Assembly: GCA_023436305.1 (NCBI GenBank)
Contig: JAEZJQ010000006.1
Span: forward strand, 1-16,488
DNA length: 16,488 nucleotides
Reading direction: 5' to 3'
Source of the DNA: Bacillota bacterium
GTDB lineage: Bacteria > Bacillota > UBA4882 > UBA8346
Below the pieces are notes generated by a model. It did no database searches. It saw only the letters and a program-made list of their open reading frames with translations, and was not told the DNA's origin. The position numbers were made by a program, and so were the translations under genes. Of this stretch, positions 6,441 to 14,095 are shown piece after piece; the stretch's first letter is position 1, and each line of letters opens with the position of its first letter.

Positions 6441-7418
6441 ATGAAAATCCTAATCACCGGGATCACAGGTTTCGCCGGTAGCCATTTGGCGGAATACATC
6501 CACCGGAACGTTGAACATGCTGAAATCTATGGCACGGTTCGCTGGCGGAGCAACCGCAGTAATTTGGAACAAATTGAACATCAAATCAAGTTTTGCGAAT
6601 GTGAGTTGCGGGACTTTAAATCGGTCCGGGAAGTTATCGAAGCGGTCAAACCAAAATACATTTTCCATCTGGCCGGACATAGTTATGTCCCGGCGTCCTG
6701 GAACAGCCCCAATGATACTCTGGTCAATAACATCAACGGTACATTGAATATTTTTGAGGCGGTCCGGAAACTTTCACCGGATTGCCGGATATTACTGGCC
6801 TGTTCCTCTGAGGAATACGGCAACGTCTATGAGGAGGAACTACCCATAAAGGAGGATAACCCGTTTAGGCCCCTGAGTCCGCACGGGGTCAGCAAAGCAG
6901 CCCAGGATTTATTAGGCTATCAATACTTCCATAGTTACGGCCTGGACATCGTCCGCACCCGGGCGTTTAATCATACCGGGCCGAAACAAAACGAATTCTT
7001 TGTGGCCTCCAACTTTGCCAAGCAAATCGCCGAAATTGAGTTGGGAATCAGAGTACCGGTGGTTTACGTGGGTTTGTTAAATACCAAGCGGGACTTTACC
7101 GATGTCCGGGATGTAGCGCGGGGTTACTGGCTGGCTTTACAAAAGGGGAAAGCGGGGGAGGTTTATCAAATATGCAGCGGCAATGCCTTTACCATGAAAC
7201 AGATTCTGAATATCCTGCTGGGGCTCTCATCAAAAAGCATCGAGATCCGGCCTGATCCGACCCGGATGCGGCCTTCCGATGTTCCGGTATTGCTGGGAAG
7301 TTATAAGAAGTTTTATAAAATCAGCGGCTGGGAACCGGCCATCCCATTTGAGCAAACCTTGGCGGATTTGTTAAACTACTGGCGGGATGTGATTGACCAT
7401 AAAAAATCCTACCGGTGA
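6441..7418 (+). CDS. GDP-6-deoxymannose reductase / GDP-mannose dehydratase-like SDR with His at the catalytic Tyr position
   Basis: An extended short-chain dehydrogenase of 325 residues. The NAD(P) glycine motif is GITGFAGSH (about 7-15), and SSEEYG at 122-127 carries the usual Ser/Glu. The segment RAFNHTGPKQNEFFVASNFA and the late DPTRMRPSDVPVLLGS are typical of GDP-4-keto-6-deoxymannose reductases (RMD, making GDP-D-rhamnose) and of dehydratase-like relatives. The active-site YxxxK motif reads HGVSK: His148 (CAC, 6882-6884) replaces Tyr, while Lys152 is kept. One base change would restore TAC. The ribosome binding site is GGAGG, seven bases before ATG. It faces the GDP-fucose synthase gene. 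If it is GMD, the pair gives GDP-L-fucose; if RMD, both compete for the same keto intermediate and GMD lies elsewhere. The family is sure; the exact reaction is not. Confidence 0.85.
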   Translation: MKILITGITGFAGSHLAEYIHRNVEHAEIYGTVRWRSNRSNLEQIEHQIKFCECELRDFKSVREVIEAVKPKYIFHLAGHSYVPASWNSPNDTLVNNINGTLNIFEAVRKLSPDCRILLACSSEEYGNVYEEELPIKEDNPFRPLSPHGVSKAAQDLLGYQYFHSYGLDIVRTRAFNHTGPKQNEFFVASNFAKQIAEIELGIRVPVVYVGLLNTKRDFTDVRDVARGYWLALQKGKAGEVYQICSGNAFTMKQILNILLGLSSKSIEIRPDPTRMRPSDVPVLLGSYKKFYKISGWEPAIPFEQTLADLLNYWRDVIDHKKSYR

Positions 7419-7429
7419 CAATCTGACCT

Positions 7430-7540
7430 GGGAGTCTGTGCGCGTAACACATTTTTATAGCTTAAAACCACAATATCTTGTTATAGATTATGTTACTAAA
7501 CACTAAATACTTCGAAAACCTATTACCCGCACAGACTCCT
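7430..7540. mobile_element. ~110-bp MITE-like element with terminal inverted repeats
   Basis: GGAGTCTGTGCG (7431-7442) is exactly repeated in inverse at 7528-7539 (CGCACAGACTCC). With mismatches the match extends inward over about 20 bases (…GTAACA / …GTAATA). The 85-base interior is AT-rich with no reading frame. It sits between the SDR stop (7418) and what is probably that gene's own terminator (7561), as expected for an insertion into a 3' untranslated region. I see no clear target duplication and cannot assign the parent IS family. Confidence 0.6.
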
Positions 7541-7560
7541 AGTTATCCGTTAAATTTTTA

Positions 7561-7589
7561 GGCTGCTTTTCAGCAGCCATTTTTATTTT
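7561..7589 (+). terminator. Rho-independent terminator of the GDP-sugar SDR gene
   Basis: GGCTGCT (7561-7567) pairs with AGCAGCC (7572-7578) around TTTC, then ATTTTTATTTTC. It is separated from its gene by the inverted-repeat element. Confidence 0.88.
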
Positions 7590-7665
7590 CCATTTTATCG
7601 TTTTTAAATTACTAAAATGACCATACTTTTCACTGGGTTGGATTGAATTGCGGAGACCGCGATAA

Positions 7666-7699
7666 CTCAATTACAACCGGCTGGAAGCCCGTAGTTGAG
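7666..7699. repeat. REP-like palindromic repeat, copy A
   Basis: CTCAATTAC (7666-7674) pairs with GTAGTTGAG (7691-7699) with one G-U wobble, and GGCT (7679-7682) pairs with AGCC (7686-7689) inside it. Similar sequence (ACCGGCT-GAA-CC, then GTAGTTGAGA-TATCA) recurs at 12730-12758 and 12864-12905. It lies downstream of the minus-strand GDP-fucose synthase gene (stop at 7782). The remaining bases of the 7419-7781 gap show nothing else. Confidence 0.55.
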
Positions 7700-7781
7700 A
7701 CTATCACTTCGAATACTGATACGCCGTTTAAATCCCTGATTCTGGGGGGTAGAGGGTCGGGCATGACATTGAATCGCCTTT

Positions 7782-8723
7782 TCAAATTCTCAAATGATTC
7801 AAATTGTCCAAATACCAGTTGTATGTTTGACGAATCCCATTTTCAAGATCAATCCTACTTTTCCATCCTAACTTATTTATCCTAGATACATCTAAAAGCT
7901 TCCGATAAGTGCCATCCGGTTTGCTTACATCAAATTCGATTTCACCTTGGTATCCTACAATTTCTTTGATCATATTCGCCAAATCGGCAATGGACAGCTC
8001 TTCACCTGTACCAACATTAAGAATCTCATTACTATCATAACTGTTCATTAAAAATAGACAAGCATCGGCCAGATCGTCTACATGTAAGAACTCCCGGAGC
8101 GGTTTTCCCGAACCCCAGACTGTCACTTTTGAAGCGGCGGTGATTTTTGCCGTATGGAATTTATGGAGCAAGGAAGCCAGAACATGAGCGTTCTGACCGT
8201 GAAAGTTGTCATTCGGACCGTAAAGATTGGGCGGCATGATCGAAATAAAATGGGTTCCGTATTGCCGGTTATAATATTGGCACATTTTTACCCCGGCAAT
8301 CTTGGCAATGGCATAAGGCTCGTTGGTTGGCTCCAATTCACTGGTCAGTAGGTACTCCTCATGAATCGGTTGCTTGGCAAATTTGGGATAAACACAGGAA
8401 CTTCCTAAAAAAAGCAGTTTTTTGACACCAAAGCGGTATGCATTATGAATGATATTCATCTGAATTGCCAGATTATCATAGATAAATTCAGCCGGTTGAT
8501 GAGAGTTGGCAAAGATCCCTCCGACTTTGGCGGCAGCCAAAAAAACAAACTCCGGCCGTTCCGATTCAAAGAAAGCGTTGACCTCTTGCTGAATCCGAAG
8601 ATCCAGTTCTTCACTGGAGCGATAAATCAAATTCTGAAAATCTTGGGTTTGCAGTTTCCGTAAGATTGTTGAACCAACCAACCCCTTATGTCCGGCGACA
8701 TATATTTTATCATTTTTTTCCAT
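7782..8723 (-). CDS. fcl: GDP-L-fucose synthase (GDP-4-keto-6-deoxymannose 3,5-epimerase-4-reductase)
   Basis: A 313-residue extended SDR that converts GDP-4-keto-6-deoxy-D-mannose to GDP-L-fucose with NADPH. The start ATG 8721-8723 gives the family's usual N-terminus (KIYVAGHKGLVGS, glycine motif at about 11-18) and has GGGG a few bases upstream; TTG 8756 and ATG 8741 are in frame but fit less well. Active-site residues fall where the E. coli enzyme has them, within one position: S108-S109-C110, Y137 and K141 in YAIAK, and H179 in NAHV. NLYGPNDNF and REFLHVDDLADA are also typical. The gene points toward the GDP-sugar SDR and away from the nucleotide-sugar dehydrogenase. All catalytic residues are intact, in contrast to the facing SDR. 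Confidence 0.93.
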   Translation of the reverse strand: MEKNDKIYVAGHKGLVGSTILRKLQTQDFQNLIYRSSEELDLRIQQEVNAFFESERPEFVFLAAAKVGGIFANSHQPAEFIYDNLAIQMNIIHNAYRFGVKKLLFLGSSCVYPKFAKQPIHEEYLLTSELEPTNEPYAIAKIAGVKMCQYYNRQYGTHFISIMPPNLYGPNDNFHGQNAHVLASLLHKFHTAKITAASKVTVWGSGKPLREFLHVDDLADACLFLMNSYDSNEILNVGTGEELSIADLANMIKEIVGYQGEIEFDVSKPDGTYRKLLDVSRINKLGWKSRIDLENGIRQTYNWYLDNLNHLRI

Positions 8724-8994
8724 CTGTTTTCCCCAATCCATCCTATTCGTCTTCAAATTAACTTATGTATATGATTTAAAAAATGTTACAAGGGTTATGT
8801 ACGATTCTTTTTCAAATATTTTGTCACCGATGATAAAGTCCAATGAAAAATGTTATCCGCATTGGATGGTTTAATCACATGTAAATGTTATAAAGTCAAA
8901 GTCACTTGCTAAACAAAGAACCATATTATGAATTAACGTAGCAAATTCAACGAAGCGTTTGCTTTTACCTGAAGGGAGTTTAAGGAGGTCTTTC

Positions 8995-10338
8995 GTGGTG
9001 TATAAATTACCCAAGATATGCATTTGTGGTATCGGTTATGTGGGGTTGACACTGGCAGTGATTATGGCTGAAAAGGGTTTTGAGGTTACGGGCGTAGAAA
9101 TCAGACCGGAAATTGTGGAATCTTTACAAAAAGGAATTCCTCATTTCCATGAAATTGGGCTAGAAATGCTATTACAACTCTATGTTAATAAGAATTTAAA
9201 GTTTACCACGACAATCCCGGATGAAAAGTTTGACGTTTTTGTGATTACTGTGGGCACGCCGCTTAAAACGGGTTTCAAAGAACCCGATCTGCAATATATT
9301 ATTAATGTGGCCGAGGGGATATCCCACCATTTAAATAAAAATGCCCTGGTTGTTCTCCGGAGCACCGTGGTGATTGGCACAACACGTCAAGTCGTACTGC
9401 CGATTCTTGCGAAAAACAACCCGGTTGTAAATATCGCCTTTTGTCCCGAACGGACCATTGAAGGTAAAGCTTTGGAAGAACTAAAGGTTTTACCGCAGAT
9501 TGTGGGTGGAATAAATCAGGAAAGCGTCGAAAAGTCCATAACGCTCTTTCGAAAAATTACCCCCACCGTTATTGAGGTTTCATCACTGGAGACGGCGGAA
9601 ATGGTGAAATTGCTGGATAATGCCTACCGTGATTTAAATTTTGCTTTCGCCAATGAAGTGGCCGGACTGTGCGAACATATCGGAATTGATGGCTTGGAGG
9701 TAGTAAGGGCCGGACGGATGGGATATCCACGAACCCATATTCCGGATCCGGGATATGTGGGTGGTGCTTGCCTGGAAAAAGATCCGCATATTTTAAGTTA
9801 TTCCGCCGGACAGTACTTTTACTCTCCATGCTTGGTAAAACATGCCCGCCAGATTCATGAAGCCTTACCAGGTATCGTCGTAAGACGGATTCAGGAATTA
9901 TTACTTGCTTATGGCAAGGATCCGGCAAACGCCAAAATATTCATTTCCGGTATGGCTTTTAAGGGGCAACCGGAGACCGACGATTTACGCGGCTCACCTT
10001 CCTTGATATTATTGGATGAATTAAAAAAAATCGGAGCCCATCAAATTTTTGCCCATGATTTTATTGTGACGGCGAACACCATCGCTCATTTGGGGGTAAA
10101 ACCGGTAAGCATTGAAGCTGGTTTTAAAGATGCCGATGTGGTGCTAATTGCTAATAATCATGTCAAATATAAAGGTCTGAATATCTTTTCGCTTTTAACA
10201 CAAATGAATCAACCGGCCATTTTTTATGATAGTTGGCGGCTTTTCGACAAGGCCGCATTTACTAGGATCCCAGGAATTCATTATGAAGGTTTGGGTTACC
10301 GGCAAAATTTGACCGGGAGGGAAAATCATCATGGATAA
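8995..10338 (+). CDS. Nucleotide-sugar dehydrogenase (UDP-glucose / UDP-ManNAc dehydrogenase family)
   Basis: A 447-residue enzyme of the family that oxidises UDP-sugars twice at C6 to uronic acids with NAD. GTG 8995 is chosen because AAGGAGG (8982-8988) lies six bases upstream; GTG 8998 follows directly. The Rossmann motif GIGYVG is at 12-17. VGTPL, RSTVVIGTT and PERTIEG follow in family order, then the EMVKLLDNAYRDLNFAFANE helix. The catalytic Cys is C259 in GGACLEKDP, replacing the more usual GGSC(F/L)xKD. The C-terminal UDP-binding domain begins about 310 (GMAFKGQPETDDLRGSPS). The stop overlaps the next gene's ATG by eight bases, so translation is coupled. The order dehydrogenase-epimerase-transferase recalls B. 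subtilis ytcABC. Substrate cannot be set from sequence alone. Confidence 0.9.
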   Translation: MVYKLPKICICGIGYVGLTLAVIMAEKGFEVTGVEIRPEIVESLQKGIPHFHEIGLEMLLQLYVNKNLKFTTTIPDEKFDVFVITVGTPLKTGFKEPDLQYIINVAEGISHHLNKNALVVLRSTVVIGTTRQVVLPILAKNNPVVNIAFCPERTIEGKALEELKVLPQIVGGINQESVEKSITLFRKITPTVIEVSSLETAEMVKLLDNAYRDLNFAFANEVAGLCEHIGIDGLEVVRAGRMGYPRTHIPDPGYVGGACLEKDPHILSYSAGQYFYSPCLVKHARQIHEALPGIVVRRIQELLLAYGKDPANAKIFISGMAFKGQPETDDLRGSPSLILLDELKKIGAHQIFAHDFIVTANTIAHLGVKPVSIEAGFKDADVVLIANNHVKYKGLNIFSLLTQMNQPAIFYDSWRLFDKAAFTRIPGIHYEGLGYRQNLTGRENHHG

Positions 10339-11293
10339 TATTTTGGTGACCGGCGGCAGCGGTTTTATTGGATCGAATTTAGTCAAACGATTGGTCCGGG
10401 AAGGTTACCGGGTAAGAGTCTTTGATAATAACTTCCGGGGAAGTAGATTAAAATTAGGTGAAACGATGAATGATATCGACTTTTATGAAGGAGATATTCG
10501 TAATTTTGACCAAGTCAATCAAGCTTTTATCGGGATGGATACCGTTTTTCATCTGGCGTTTATTAACGGCACGAAATATTTTTATGAAATACCGGAAACC
10601 GTTTTGGAAGTTGGCGTCAAGGGTGCGATGAATACATTAGATGCCGCGGTGGCTAATCATGTGCAACGGTTTATTCTGGCATCATCGTCCGAAATATATC
10701 ATGAACCGGTGACCATTCCTACTCCCGAAACCGAACGGGCCATTATTCCCGATGTCATGAATCCCCGGTATTCCTATTCGGGGGGGAAATTAATCAGTGA
10801 ACTGCTGGTGATCAATTACGGCCGGAAACATGCTTTTGAAACCATGATTTTTAGGCCACATAATATTTATGGGCCTGACATGGGAAGTGAGCACGTTATC
10901 CCGGAATTTATTCAACGAATGGGAGAACTTTCCGACGGTTTTCAAAAAGAGCGGCTGGATTTTCCGATTCAAGGCAGCGGTAAGGAAACCCGAGCTTTTT
11001 GTTATATTGATGATTTTGTTGATGGGGTTATGAGGATGCTTGATGCTGGCCAATCCGGAGAAATATATAATATTGGAAATGACAATGAAGTTACGATCGA
11101 ACATTTGGCTTATCAGGTTGCCGAGTTGCTTCATCTGAATATCCGGATCACGCATCATGATTTACAAAAAGGAGGCACCCCAAGAAGATGCCCGGATTTA
11201 AGAAAACTAAAGCAGTTGGGATACCAGCCCCAAGTGTCTTTAAAGGATGGACTATTGAAAACAATTGAATGGTATTTAAAATTCAAATGTTGA
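10331..11293 (+). CDS. NAD-dependent epimerase/dehydratase (extended SDR), probably UDP-sugar epimerase or decarboxylase
   Basis: A 320-residue extended SDR. GGSGFIGS (8-15) binds NAD, ASSSEIY (118-123) supplies the Ser, and Y149-x-x-x-K153 (YSGGK) is the catalytic pair. FRPHNIYGP and the C-terminal GNDNEVTIEHLA and CPDLRKLKQLGYQP segments are typical of UDP-glucose 4-epimerase, UDP-glucuronate epimerase/decarboxylase and dTDP-glucose dehydratase relatives. The gene overlaps the dehydrogenase stop by eight bases and has a GGGAGGG site inside it, so the two are made together and this enzyme very likely acts on the dehydrogenase product (a UDP-uronate), as inferred from coupling. No terminator follows; the DUF4254 gene begins 85 bases later. 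Confidence 0.88.
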   Translation: MDNILVTGGSGFIGSNLVKRLVREGYRVRVFDNNFRGSRLKLGETMNDIDFYEGDIRNFDQVNQAFIGMDTVFHLAFINGTKYFYEIPETVLEVGVKGAMNTLDAAVANHVQRFILASSSEIYHEPVTIPTPETERAIIPDVMNPRYSYSGGKLISELLVINYGRKHAFETMIFRPHNIYGPDMGSEHVIPEFIQRMGELSDGFQKERLDFPIQGSGKETRAFCYIDDFVDGVMRMLDAGQSGEIYNIGNDNEVTIEHLAYQVAELLHLNIRITHHDLQKGGTPRRCPDLRKLKQLGYQPQVSLKDGLLKTIEWYLKFKC

Positions 11294-11378
11294 AAGCCAA
11301 TCTTTTCAAAATTAACGAAATGCTTAATAACCCAATTTAACGGGAAAAGTTTGGATTTAGTGAACGGGAGGAATTGGC

Positions 11379-11864
11379 ATGGCCGAAACACTGGGTTCTC
11401 TCTGTGATAAACTGGTGGTTGTTGTATTGAAACATTGGCATTCGCAAGATCAGGAACAGGTAAAAAATATATTATTCCAGGAAAAGCTTCTTCAGGAGGA
11501 AATAAATGAATATATTCAATCTGCCGTCGAAGGTTTGATTCCTTTCGAACAATTATCGCTGCCTTCAAATAAAGTTTATAAAAAAGAGGGCGATTGGGTC
11601 CATAAGTTTTATGATAATATTGGCGAGATATTTTCCGCGCTTATTTTAGCCAATTGTAAATTATGGCATGTCCAAGAAAAAGCATATGAATTTGAAAAAG
11701 TACCGATGGAGGAGAAAGATACTTTAATCAATCAGCAATCAATTTTAAACCTGGAGCGGAATCAATGTATTGATGAAATAAACGCTAAATTTTATACCCT
11801 AATCAAAGATACTCATCCAAGTAAGCAAAAAGGGGGGAAAGAAGATGCACTTTTTCATTCATGA
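11379..11864 (+). CDS. DUF4254-like protein associated with a glycosyltransferase
   Basis: A 161-residue, largely helical protein. The pattern MAETLGSLCDKLVVVVLKHW, EEINEYI, LPSNKVYKKEG, ANCKLWHVQEKAYEFEKVP and LNLERNQCIDEIN matches my memory of DUF4254 proteins, which often sit next to sugar-transfer genes; the biochemical role is unknown. GGGAGG lies seven bases before ATG. Its last 20 bases overlap the start of the GT9-like gene, a tight coupling that suggests the two proteins are made in fixed ratio and may form a complex. It has no signal peptide or membrane helix. The family call is fairly secure, the function is not known. Confidence 0.75.
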   Translation: MAETLGSLCDKLVVVVLKHWHSQDQEQVKNILFQEKLLQEEINEYIQSAVEGLIPFEQLSLPSNKVYKKEGDWVHKFYDNIGEIFSALILANCKLWHVQEKAYEFEKVPMEEKDTLINQQSILNLERNQCIDEINAKFYTLIKDTHPSKQKGGKEDALFHS

Positions 11865-12693
11865 TAGCCTTCATTCCGGAGATGTTATTCTAACCCGGCC
11901 TTTTATTGCGGCTTTAAAAGAAAAATATCCTGATTTAACAATTACCCTTGAATGCCATGATTATAATGTTTATTTATGGGAAGACTTCGGATTTCCGGTT
12001 ATCACATATGTGGGAGATCATGATCATTATACGACAAAACCTACACCCAATTGTCCGCCGGATGCATTTTTTATAAATATGTGGTTTGAAGTATTTAAGG
12101 ATATTGCACACAAATATCATCTTACCTATAAAAATAACGTCCATACATTTAACCGTTATATGAAACTTTATAATTTGCGTTCTATTTATCAGCTTTCGGT
12201 TCCGGAAGTTCCTCCGGCAGTCAAGTTTTACCGCAAACCGGAGTTGCCGTTTGCAGTTAATCAAAACAGCATCTTTATTGAGAATGGGCATGTGCGTTCG
12301 GGTCAAAGCAACTTTCCCATGAACGATTTCGTGGAACACATCGCAAAGGCTTTCCCTCAATATACCTATTACTGTTCGGCCAAACCGAAAGGCAATGCGT
12401 CTAACCTGGTTGATTGCAGCCATCTCAATTTAATTCAACTTTCGGAACTGAGCAATCATTGTAAAGCCTTGATAACTCATGGCTCTGGCGTTGAGGCGAG
12501 CACGTATACGGAGGAAAACCGTTTTAAGCCACGTTGTATGGTGGGAATGGGGAACTATTGGATCATATGGGATAATTCTCAAGTTTTCTACGCCAAAGAT
12601 ATTAACGGTATCATTGAATTTCTGGGGAAGTTGCCCGATGGAAAGTGGTTTAGAATGAAACAGTTATTATCAAAATGCAGTAAATGTGAATAA
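11845..12693 (+). CDS. Glycosyltransferase family 9-like (heptosyltransferase-fold) protein
   Basis: A 282-residue protein beginning with the GT9-like pattern HDSLHSGDVILTRPFIAALK, resembling the G-D-x-(I/L)-x-(T/S)-x-P start of ADP-heptose-type transferases. LSNHCKALITHGSGVEASTY (about 205-225) occupies the place of the family's nucleotide-sugar binding loop. It is shorter than usual for GT-B enzymes (about 330-350), with an atypical middle, so it may be divergent or act with the overlapping DUF4254 protein. The start overlaps that gene by 20 bases, with an AAGGGGGGAAAG site inside it. In a spore-former without LPS it would move some other sugar, probably onto the spore or cell-surface glycan. 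Donor and acceptor are unknown. Confidence 0.72.
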   Translation: MHFFIHDSLHSGDVILTRPFIAALKEKYPDLTITLECHDYNVYLWEDFGFPVITYVGDHDHYTTKPTPNCPPDAFFINMWFEVFKDIAHKYHLTYKNNVHTFNRYMKLYNLRSIYQLSVPEVPPAVKFYRKPELPFAVNQNSIFIENGHVRSGQSNFPMNDFVEHIAKAFPQYTYYCSAKPKGNASNLVDCSHLNLIQLSELSNHCKALITHGSGVEASTYTEENRFKPRCMVGMGNYWIIWDNSQVFYAKDINGIIEFLGKLPDGKWFRMKQLLSKCSKCE

Positions 12694-12762
12694 CAAAGGA
12701 ACCGCGCTCTGGGAATCTCCAATCCACTTAACTACCACCGGCTAGAAACCTGTGGGTTATGC

Positions 12763-12818
12763 GCCACCCAAAAGTGGCGATGCCGACTTCCAATTGGCAT
12801 CGCCACTTTTACGGTGGC
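12763..12818. terminator. Large perfect hairpin between convergent genes
   Basis: AAAAGTGGCGATGCC (12770-12784) pairs perfectly over 15 bp with 12796-12810 around an 11-base loop. An outer GCCACC/GGTGGC stem (12763-12768, 12813-12818) adds six more pairs. The A/T ends of the inner stem give U-rich tails both ways. It is a good bidirectional terminator for the GT9-like gene and the convergent DUF4422-like gene. A repeat of mobile origin is an alternative. Confidence 0.75.
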
Positions 12819-12863
12819 ACAAGAACCGGGAAAAAACCGAGATGACAATTGAGCTAAAGTAGT

Positions 12864-12905
12864 CGGCTGAAGCCGAGGGTTTTGTTTCTGTAGTTGAGAT
12901 AATCA
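12864..12905. repeat. REP-like palindromic repeat, copies B1/B2
   Basis: CGGCT-GA-AGCCG (12864-12875) followed by TGTAGTTGAGATAATCA (12889-12905) matches the GGCT/AGCC core and CGTAGTTGAGACTATCA of the repeat at 7666. A further degenerate copy is at 12730-12758 (AACTACCACCGGCTAGAAAC, then CTGTGGGTT). Both lie in the 265-base gap between convergent genes, flanking the large hairpin. Confidence 0.5.
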
Positions 12906-12958
12906 TGGTGGAGATGGATGATGGGTTATACGCTTGAAGGGTTCAATTTTAAATGAAA

Positions 12959-13741
12959 TTAACGAATGGATTTTAGATGCCCCAGATGGGGTAACGTCAA
13001 ATTCAGGGACTGATCGTACTCGAATAATAAAAAGACCGAATAGTACCTTTCCATCAAGTGACTTTGGATTCGATACTGATGGAGTGTATCAAAAACATTC
13101 AGTTTCCCACTTTCGATAACATAAGCAATAAACCCCATCATTTTCAAGAAGGTTTCAATATCCATTAAAAAGCTGGAACACATATTGATGGATTGCTTGC
13201 GAAACATATCTTCCAAAGTAAGGTTGGTATGAAAGTAGTGATTATAATCATTTAAAATATAATCATAACAGTTATAGCCCGAACCGAAGAGTGTGTCCGG
13301 CTGGTTTACATCGGCCAGCATCCTCATATGATATACGCCTGAGGTGTTACTTGTGGAAAAAGAAATATGGGCTTTGATTTTATCTTGCAGGTAACGATTG
13401 ATTTGTTTGGTAATATTGCAGGAACCATCGGCGGATACGAATTCGAAATCGTAATGCAGAAATCCGATGTAATTCAGGCTGGAGTAAAATTTAGGATTTT
13501 TAAAAATATTATACATCGCTTCCGATTCGGCATAATGATCCCCCAGAGGGATAAATCCGGGCTCCCGGGTTAAATCCGTGAGCTGATACAAAAGGGAATT
13601 TGTTTTATTTATCGGATTGGAAGAACTACTGACAAAACGGTAATTGGAACGGTTAAAATCCTTGTCTTTGGTATAAAGCCAAGGAAAGATATGTTTATGG
13701 GTGATAATATAAACCGTCCATTTTTCCGAAGGTTCATTCAT
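12959..13741 (-). CDS. DUF4422-like putative glycosyltransferase
   Basis: A 260-residue protein. It opens with WTVYIITHKH (about 8-17), like the K-I-x-V-x-x-H-K start of DUF4422. It continues with IPLGDHYAESEAMYNIFKN and YIGFLHYDFEF, corresponding to the family's 'E..A.YW..KN' and 'Y(I/V)GL.HYRR' motifs. NMCSSFLMDIETFLKMMGFI and HLMERYYSVFLLFEY match the usual late segments. DUF4422 proteins occur in capsule and exopolysaccharide clusters and are thought to be sugar transferases. ATG 13739-13741 is preferred over 13789 and 13750 because AAGGA lies eight bases upstream. The usual HYRRYF is HYDFEF here, so catalysis may differ. The assignment is by motif pattern only. Confidence 0.62.
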   Translation of the reverse strand: MNEPSEKWTVYIITHKHIFPWLYTKDKDFNRSNYRFVSSSSNPINKTNSLLYQLTDLTREPGFIPLGDHYAESEAMYNIFKNPKFYSSLNYIGFLHYDFEFVSADGSCNITKQINRYLQDKIKAHISFSTSNTSGVYHMRMLADVNQPDTLFGSGYNCYDYILNDYNHYFHTNLTLEDMFRKQSINMCSSFLMDIETFLKMMGFIAYVIESGKLNVFDTLHQYRIQSHLMERYYSVFLLFEYDQSLNLTLPHLGHLKSIR

Positions 13742-14095
13742 AAAAATCATCCTTTTCTGCAAAAGTGACGAACTTAACTGGATTTTCACTTTTCCTGAAA
13801 TTTCGTTAAACTTTTCCGGTGCAACGCGGTTCTTTTGGAAATCACATATTAGAAACTCTTGCCCATGTCCTGGACTCTTTCTTCGCGAAACTGGCGGTTC
13901 CTAACAAGATCTTAAAATCTTTATGCGCCATTAATTAAGTCGTTACATATTGTATAAAGTAACTATTTTATCGGGTTTTTTTAATAGCGACACAATTGAA
14001 ATAAAGGTTGCATAAAAATACAACCTCTACGCTTACGAACTATCCGATTTACATCAAACGAACGAAACCGGAATTCACCTTTTCCCGCTATTAAA
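13742..14095. other. Non-coding stretch between two minus-strand genes
   Basis: These 354 bases carry no convincing frame. They include a GTTAC...GTAAC imperfect inverted repeat around 13944-13965, a T run near 13975-13981, and a terminator-like hairpin at 14005-14026. The minus-strand promoter of the DUF4422-like gene should lie here, but I see no clear -10/-35 pair. Confidence 0.5.
14005..14026 (-). terminator. Probable terminator of the 202-residue protein gene
   Basis: AGGTTG (14005-14010) pairs with CAACCT (14021-14026). Read on the minus strand it is followed by TTATTTC. The sequence after it (TACAACCTCTAC) resembles the second hairpin at 16093-16116 (TACAACTCTAC), so it may be a repeated terminator-like element. 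Confidence 0.5.

Noticed and set aside
7643..7885. Plus-strand 80-residue frame downstream of the terminator
   Set aside because: It runs through the REP-like repeat and antisense to the end of the GDP-fucose synthase gene; no ribosome binding site.
12934..13119. Plus-strand 61-residue frame
   Set aside because: Mostly antisense to the C-terminus of the DUF4422-like gene, with no family resemblance.
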